Below the pieces are notes generated by a model, which saw only the letters and a list, made by a program, of their open reading frames with translations, was not told where the DNA came from and made no database searches. This document shows, piece by piece, positions 59,280 to 64,000 of a stretch of 64,000 nucleotides of DNA (position 1 is the stretch's first letter; each line of letters starts with the position of its first letter). The position numbers were made by a program, and so were the translations under genes. Source of the DNA: Formosa sp. Hel3_A1_48 (GTDB lineage: Bacteria > Bacteroidota > Bacteroidia > Flavobacteriales > Flavobacteriaceae); NCBI RefSeq assembly GCF_001735715.1, contig NZ_CP017259.1, forward strand, positions 989,501 through 1,053,500, given 5' to 3'.

Positions 59280-60707
59280 TTACCATACATATGTGCCAAC
59301 AGCGCCTGATTTTAGTGATGTCGTAACAGACTCTCCAGGTGTCTTTATGTTAAAAGATATATCTATGTTGGAATTATTAAGTACAATTACAACAATATTA
59401 CCCTCTGGAGTTTCAAATGCAACATTGGGTAAATCAGAAGAGTAATTGGATTGAATTCTTTTGGAACCTGGCTTAACGAATTTTGAAGCGTGAGCAATGA
59501 CATAATACCCAACATTCCTCTGAACATTATTACCGTCAATGGTTAGTCCTCCCAAGCATTCTGTACATCCTCCATCGGTGTGAGGTTGAAGGCTTGAATT
59601 TGAGGCTAAATTCCATTCTAAGACCGTTTTACACCAATTTCTTGTCGCACCAATAATCAACTCTTTCATGTGCCAACGCAAATTGTCGTCAAATTCACTA
59701 TTGACACCAACCCATTGTTCTGTGAAATATAAATTTTTGTTAGGGTGGGCATTGTGTAGAGAAGAAAGATTATTAATAGACCCATTATAAAGATGAAATG
59801 CAGAACCGTCTACATACGCATTAGCAACAGGATCATCTAAAATACTTTTAGCATAAATTATATTGTCTGCATTGTGGTCCCAAATAATAATTTTGGTTTG
59901 AATATTGGCCATTTCAAATGCTGGACCTAAGTGATTTTTAATAAAATTTAATTGATCCAATGATTCCATATACATACTAGGATTGTTCCCGTCATGCAAA
60001 GGCTCGTTTTGAACTGTTATGGCACTAATGGGAATGCCTTGGTCGGCATATGCTTGAATATAGTTTACAAAATAATTGGCATAAACTTCAAAATATTCTT
60101 GTTTTAAACTCCCTCCAATAGAATTATTGTTGGTTTTCATCCATGATGGTGCAGACCATGGTGAGCCCATTATTTTAATGTTTGGGTTTATGGTAAGAAT
60201 TTCATTCAATACAGGGATTAAATTTTGCTCATCATTAGCAATAGAGAAATTATCTAAATTAATATCTGTCTGCCCACTAGGCATATCATTGTATGAAAAT
60301 GGTGTGGCGTCAAGATCAGAAGCTCCAATACTAACTCTTAAATAACTAATTCCCATATTATCTGGATTAAAAAGCTCATTTAACAACTCTGCTCTTTGAG
60401 AAGGTGACATATTGTTTATGTGTAGGGCACTCCCTCCTGTCAATGTAAAACCAAAACCATCCATTTCTTGAAATTTAATTTCTGGATTTACCGTAATAGA
60501 AAAGTTTTGATTTCCCAAAAAAAGAGGGACTTTATCCGATTGTAAATCAAATAATTGTGTTCGATCTGCATTGGTTAAGTACAAATCAACATTGCTGTAA
60601 TCAATAGTTGGGTTTGTTGGTATATAACTATTATTCGAGTTATCTTTTCCTGATGAGCAATGAAATAATATCGTGCTCAATAATATTAGTACAAATTTAT
60701 TCCTCAA
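59280..60707 (-). CDS. GH30 family glycoside hydrolase, lipoprotein (copy 1)
   Basis: 475 residues. The start is TTG at 60707. No in-frame ATG lies upstream before a stop, and TTG gives a complete signal peptide with lipidated Cys17 (LFHC). Acid/base Glu235 is in AITVQNEPLHDG and nucleophile Glu330 in LYFTEQWVGV. EMDGFGFTLTGGSA and GSPWSAPSWMKTNN match GH30. It differs from the downstream copy in the nucleophile loop (TEQW versus TEGC), so the two may prefer different linkages or chain lengths. It follows a strong stem-loop at 60741-60772. Confidence 0.92.
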   Translation of the reverse strand: MRNKFVLILLSTILFHCSSGKDNSNNSYIPTNPTIDYSNVDLYLTNADRTQLFDLQSDKVPLFLGNQNFSITVNPEIKFQEMDGFGFTLTGGSALHINNMSPSQRAELLNELFNPDNMGISYLRVSIGASDLDATPFSYNDMPSGQTDINLDNFSIANDEQNLIPVLNEILTINPNIKIMGSPWSAPSWMKTNNNSIGGSLKQEYFEVYANYFVNYIQAYADQGIPISAITVQNEPLHDGNNPSMYMESLDQLNFIKNHLGPAFEMANIQTKIIIWDHNADNIIYAKSILDDPVANAYVDGSAFHLYNGSINNLSSLHNAHPNKNLYFTEQWVGVNSEFDDNLRWHMKELIIGATRNWCKTVLEWNLASNSSLQPHTDGGCTECLGGLTIDGNNVQRNVGYYVIAHASKFVKPGSKRIQSNYSSDLPNVAFETPEGNIVVIVLNNSNIDISFNIKTPGESVTTSLKSGAVGTYVW

Positions 60708-60740
60708 AATATAAATTTAAATGGTCTGTTTCCATAGCTA

Positions 60741-60772
60741 TGGGCCCATTTAATCTCTTGGAAATGGGCCCA
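60741..60772 (-). terminator. Intercistronic stem-loop between binding-protein and GH30 genes of PUL 2
   Basis: TGGGCCCATTT (60741-60751) and AAATGGGCCCA (60762-60772) are perfect 11-base arms around a 10-base loop. No T-run follows on the minus strand, so it is unlikely to be a classical terminator. It may block 3' exonucleases and stabilise the SusCD message. Because GGGCCC is itself a palindrome, arms can also self-pair. Confidence 0.7.
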
Positions 60773-60806
60773 CAAACAAATAAACCAATTCAAAAAAATT
60801 CTTTTT

Positions 60807-61679
60807 TTAATTAATAGTTCTCATTTCAATATTGTCGACAGAAACGCCGTCCAATAAATCTTCGCCACCGCACTTGATTACCAAATAAATAGTTTCTGTA
60901 GATTGTGCAACAAAAACACCTTGTTCGCCTGGAAAATCACAACCTACTACAGAAAGATAACCGCTAAATGCTTCAGTGGCACAACCACCCCATGTGCTAA
61001 ATTTTGCTATCGCTCCACCAGCAGAGTAATCAGAGCCGTCTACAGGGGTTGTAGAAGATGCAAATACTTCAAACCAAGTATTTTGAACACCTGTAGTTGA
61101 ACTCACCAACATGTCGACTTTATAAGTTATACCTTCTATAACGTCAACCGCTTGATAAATTCCTTTTTGGTTCCAGCCACCACCAGCAACTTTTGCTTTA
61201 CCATCAGCAAAAGTCCATTCAGTTCCAGAAGCGCTAATATTAAGTACTGTCCATTCAGAAACATCATCAGCAGTATCAAACTTTCCTCCTCTGACAATAT
61301 TCCCAGCTAAAGGGTCAGATGTTTCAACGACAAGCTCTTGTTCTGCAATTGTTGATGCTCCGCCAATTCCTGTAACTCTGTGTTTAATAGTATAAACGCC
61401 AGCATCTGGGAAGAATACTTCTTTTGTAGCGCCTCCAATATTAAATCCAGTATCATCGGCAACATTCCATTGTGATGTTAAATAAGTGCTGTTTGCTGTA
61501 AACAAATATGTATTGTTTACCCCATCAACTGGAGTAATAGTAAAACTAGCATCCATTTCAGAAGCACTAAGTCCATTTGCATCTTGAAATTCATCAGGCT
61601 GACATGAAATTACGATTAAGGCCGTGAGTAGTACATACAAAACCTCAAAAGCACTGTTTTTTGTTCTATTTAATTTCAT
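60807..61679 (-). CDS. PKD-domain lipoprotein with C-terminal carbohydrate-binding-like domain
   Basis: 290 residues. Lipidated Cys26 (VISC) is followed by QPDEF. A PKD-like domain spans about 40-125 (ASFTITPVDGVNNTYLFTAN, GVYTIKHRVTG). A beta-sandwich resembling CBM families occupies about 130-290 (GGKFDTADDVSEWTVLN, GGGWNQKGIYQAVDVIEG, DGVSVDNIEMRTI). It sits in the SusE position of PUL 2 and lies 17 bases after susD. A surface glycan-binding function is inferred; no catalytic motif is seen. A hairpin follows before the GH30 genes. Confidence 0.82.
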   Translation of the reverse strand: MKLNRTKNSAFEVLYVLLTALIVISCQPDEFQDANGLSASEMDASFTITPVDGVNNTYLFTANSTYLTSQWNVADDTGFNIGGATKEVFFPDAGVYTIKHRVTGIGGASTIAEQELVVETSDPLAGNIVRGGKFDTADDVSEWTVLNISASGTEWTFADGKAKVAGGGWNQKGIYQAVDVIEGITYKVDMLVSSTTGVQNTWFEVFASSTTPVDGSDYSAGGAIAKFSTWGGCATEAFSGYLSVVGCDFPGEQGVFVAQSTETIYLVIKCGGEDLLDGVSVDNIEMRTIN

Positions 61680-61696
61680 AATATTACTTTATATAA

Positions 61697-63214
61697 TTAA
61701 TAATTAGGGTTTTGAACTAATGTTGTATTTTCTAGTTCTGGAAGAGGAATCGGTAAAATTTCATTTTTATTAGGCGTAAATCCTTTAAATGCTAATGCCG
61801 AAGCAGCATTCCCTGTTCTAACCAAATCATACCATCGGTGACCTTCACCAGCTAATTCTAAGCGACGTTCTTGCGTAATCGCTTGTAAAGAAACTGGAAC
61901 TGAAGGCAGTCCTACTCTCGCTCTCACAGCATCTAATAAAGCTTGTGCACGTGTTCCAGTGCCTCCAAGAGCTTCAGCTTCCATCAAATAAGTGTCTGCT
62001 AAGCGAATGATATATGTATTTTGTCTGTAATTCAAAACTGGCTCTCCTCCTCCTGTTGTTACATCACTTGTTAATGGCATAAACTTTTTCAAATAGTAGC
62101 CTGTGTGTTGGTAGCTTTGTTCAAATTCCACTTCTCCAGCATCGGCATACGCTTGCAAATCTTCAATGGTTGAATCAAATCTTGGGTCGCCAACCATTAC
62201 ATCATATAAATTTTGAGTAATGATATTGAAACCCCAACCAGATGCATAACTTGGTGCATTAGGGCTTAACCTAACATATCCTCGAGGTCCACTCATCACA
62301 TTTAGACTATTTCCTTCGTCTGAATCTGAGCCCCAATTACCCCATCCTGAGTTACTAAGGTTTGAATGAGACACTTCGATGATTGCTTCAGGATTGAAAT
62401 CAATATCCGCACCCCATAAATCTGAGAAATCATTCAATAAGGCATAACCGTAAGGACTAGTCGCACCAGGTGTACCATTCACTTCTGAAAGTATACTGGC
62501 TGCTTCTGAGTTTTTATTTCGATATAAATAAACTTTACCCAAAAGTGCTTTTACTGCCCCTTGACTAAGTCTTCCTGCCTCGCTGGCCATATCCAATTCT
62601 GCAAGGGTTGCAGGAAGGGCTGGGATAGCTTGAGTCAAATCAGTTTCTATTTGATTATATACGTCATTTGGGTCCGCTTGTGTGATAGTATAATAATCAT
62701 CAATACTGATTGGACCCGTTATTAATGGAATGTTTCCAAATAAACGTACCAATTCAAAGTAATATAAAGCTCTGAGTGACTTTGCTTCAGCTGCAAATCT
62801 TGCTTTGGTATTCTCTGGCATATTTATTTGCGGTAACTTCGACAATAAAACATTGGCTCTGAAAATACCTTGATAATAATCATTCCAATAGCTTGGCGCA
62901 ATGGTTGATTCGCTTATAGTGTAATTAGAAAATACCTGCAGTTGGCTTCCATCTGATGAACTTCCACCACCTGTATAATGATCGTCCGAACCAGAATTTA
63001 GTAATGAAATCATATTTTCAAAACCTCCTGATTGTTTTCTTAAGATATCGTAAACTGCAACTAATCCAGAATATGCTTCACTTTCATTGTTGTAGTAATT
63101 ATCTTCAAGAAAAGTTCCTTTAGGATCTACTTCCAAGTATTCTTTGTCACATGCCATTGTGATTAATACTACAGGGATGTACATCAATACTTTTTTAAAT
63201 GTTTTTAACTTCAT
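61697..63214 (-). CDS. SusD/RagB family glycan-binding lipoprotein
   Basis: 505 residues from the ATG at 63214. A longer frame starting at 63319 would overlap susC and lack a usable signal. Lipidated Cys22 (VLITMAC) follows a clear signal peptide, then DKEYLEVDPKGTFLEDNYY. SusD landmarks are RFAAEAKSLRALYYFELVRL, AVKALLGKVYLYRNKNSEA and ERRLELAGEGHRWYDLVRTG near the C-terminus. It works with the adjoining SusC to bind oligosaccharides at the surface. With GH30 enzymes downstream, beta-1,6-linked or branched glucan is the likely ligand. Confidence 0.94.
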   Translation of the reverse strand: MKLKTFKKVLMYIPVVLITMACDKEYLEVDPKGTFLEDNYYNNESEAYSGLVAVYDILRKQSGGFENMISLLNSGSDDHYTGGGSSSDGSQLQVFSNYTISESTIAPSYWNDYYQGIFRANVLLSKLPQINMPENTKARFAAEAKSLRALYYFELVRLFGNIPLITGPISIDDYYTITQADPNDVYNQIETDLTQAIPALPATLAELDMASEAGRLSQGAVKALLGKVYLYRNKNSEAASILSEVNGTPGATSPYGYALLNDFSDLWGADIDFNPEAIIEVSHSNLSNSGWGNWGSDSDEGNSLNVMSGPRGYVRLSPNAPSYASGWGFNIITQNLYDVMVGDPRFDSTIEDLQAYADAGEVEFEQSYQHTGYYLKKFMPLTSDVTTGGGEPVLNYRQNTYIIRLADTYLMEAEALGGTGTRAQALLDAVRARVGLPSVPVSLQAITQERRLELAGEGHRWYDLVRTGNAASALAFKGFTPNKNEILPIPLPELENTTLVQNPNY

Positions 63215-63224
63215 AATATTATTT

Positions 63225-64000
63225 TTAAAACTGTAAATTAATTCCAAGTTGATTGGTAACAGCTTGTGGATAATACCCACGATCGATACCAAAAATTCCA
63301 CCTCCAATTTCAGGGTCATATCCGCTGTATTTAGTGAAAGTTAAGAGGTTTTCTGCGGTGTAATAAACCCTCAATTTATCAATTCCTAATTTGTCCAAAA
63401 CACTTTCTGGTAGACTATAACCAATTTGAATAGTTTTTAGTCGCAAGTAATCACCATCTTCCAAATAGAAATCTGATGGATTAGAAAAGTTGTTGTTTGT
63501 GTCATTGGTTGTCAGTCTTGGATGAGTATTTGAGGTTCCCTCACCTACCCATCTCCCCAAGGCTGCTGTTTGGTAATTTGCATTAACAATGTCTAATCGT
63601 CTTAACCCTTGAAAAATCTTGTTCCCTGAGGCACCTTGACAAAACATGAAAAAATCGAAGTTTTTGTAGTCTAAATTCAGTGAAAAACCAAAAGTGAATT
63701 TTGGTAGCGAACTTCCTAAGAATCCTCTATCATCAGAGTCAATATCCCCATCATCGTCCATATCAACCCACTTGAAATCTCCTGGTTGCGCATTTGGTTG
63801 AATAATGGTTCCATTTGAACTAACATAATTGTCAATTTCTGCTTGGTTCTGAAAAATTCCATTGGTTTTGAACCCATAAAAGGAATTCACGGGCTGGCCA
63901 ACTTGAGTTCTTGTTATTGGAAAGTTCGTCGATTGAATAGATGCTCCTCCAGAAAGAAAATCTACTCCATTTCCTAAATGAGTAACCTCATTTTCTACAT
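63225..64000 (-). CDS. SusC/RagA family TonB-linked transporter (partial, 5' end outside window)
   Basis: About 258 C-terminal residues. The frame is open to the window edge (upstream of 63890 it continues as VTHLGNGVDFLSGG and FPITRTQVGQP). SusC C-terminal features are FYGFKTNGIFQNQAEIDNYV, WVDMDDDGDIDSDDRGFLGS and LRLKTIQIGYSLPESVLDKL, ending NQLGINLQF. The DxDGD-type loop is typical of this family. It precedes susD by 10 bases. This marks the start of a second PUL whose promoter and regulator lie outside the window. Confidence 0.93.
   Translation of the reverse strand, partial: VENEVTHLGNGVDFLSGGASIQSTNFPITRTQVGQPVNSFYGFKTNGIFQNQAEIDNYVSSNGTIIQPNAQPGDFKWVDMDDDGDIDSDDRGFLGSSLPKFTFGFSLNLDYKNFDFFMFCQGASGNKIFQGLRRLDIVNANYQTAALGRWVGEGTSNTHPRLTTNDTNNNFSNPSDFYLEDGDYLRLKTIQIGYSLPESVLDKLGIDKLRVYYTAENLLTFTKYSGYDPEIGGGIFGIDRGYYPQAVTNQLGINLQF

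Noticed and set aside
63215-63319. 35-residue N-terminal extension of the second SusD
   Set aside because: It overlaps the susC 3' end and would bury the lipoprotein signal. ATG at 63214 gives a standard signal peptide with Cys22.
1-64000. CRISPR arrays, insertion sequences, prophage or integrase genes
   Set aside because: No regularly spaced repeats with unique spacers, no transposase or integrase motifs and no terminal inverted repeats were found.

Overview
The window is an AT-rich chromosomal segment from a member of the Bacteroidota, most likely a marine Flavobacteriaceae. Evidence: two SusC/SusD pairs, GLPGLI proteins, TonB-linked barrels, PKD-type lipoproteins, the flavobacterial arginine operon with an acyl-ornithine carbamoyltransferase, and repeated promoter -7 boxes of the TAnnTTTG type. 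No rRNA, complete tRNA, insertion sequence or CRISPR array was seen.

Layout. 1-3392 (minus): an aminotransferase cut by the window edge and prephenate dehydratase, preceded by a Phe/Tyr-rich leader peptide and a terminator (a transcription attenuator); then a GIN lipoprotein and a PagL-like outer-membrane deacylase. 3475-4853 (plus): metK behind a SAM-II-type pseudoknot riboswitch. 4923-9443 (minus): two GLPGLI proteins and a large outer-membrane barrel. 9545-10948 (plus): an unknown secreted protein and a deoxynucleoside kinase. 11022-14469 (minus): membrane pyrophosphatase and pyruvate dehydrogenase E1 beta. 14618-21341 (plus): etfBA behind a perfect 24-bp palindrome, a bifunctional nuclease, a nucleoside transporter, thyA, folA, fabD and lspA. 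21345-25146: amidohydrolase, a sugar aminotransferase and KDO transferase.

25136-36927 (minus) is a polysaccharide utilization locus (PUL 1): SusC, SusD, two surface lipoproteins, GH16 with a PKD domain, GH3 and a second GH16. This is the gene set of a laminarin (beta-1,3-glucan) locus. A membrane-anchored LuxR-type sensor regulator (37154-39949) lies upstream. A 592-bp intergenic region then carries three 20-bp-spaced direct repeats and an orphan UUCG hairpin ahead of a tetR gene. The tetR gene is followed by a small secreted protein, a SulP transporter, beta-carbonic anhydrase and a DUF2490 protein, a probable bicarbonate-uptake group.

44529-53582 (minus) is a nearly continuous arginine operon: GNAT, argG, argC, mini-SET protein, proC, argD, argF-like, argB, argE-like, argH. 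It is headed by a leader peptide ending in an Arg-rich run, a second likely attenuator. 53976-55941 holds three NTF2-like lipoproteins. 56383-64000 (minus) is a second PUL: SusC (cut by the edge), SusD, PKD/CBM lipoprotein, two GH30 enzymes and an MFS sugar porter. Its likely targets are beta-1,6 linkages, which would complement PUL 1.

The regulatory layer stands out most. There are two leader-peptide attenuators, a pseudoknot riboswitch with an alternative hairpin, and an intercistronic stem-loop in each PUL exactly where the glycan-binding genes end and the hydrolase genes begin.
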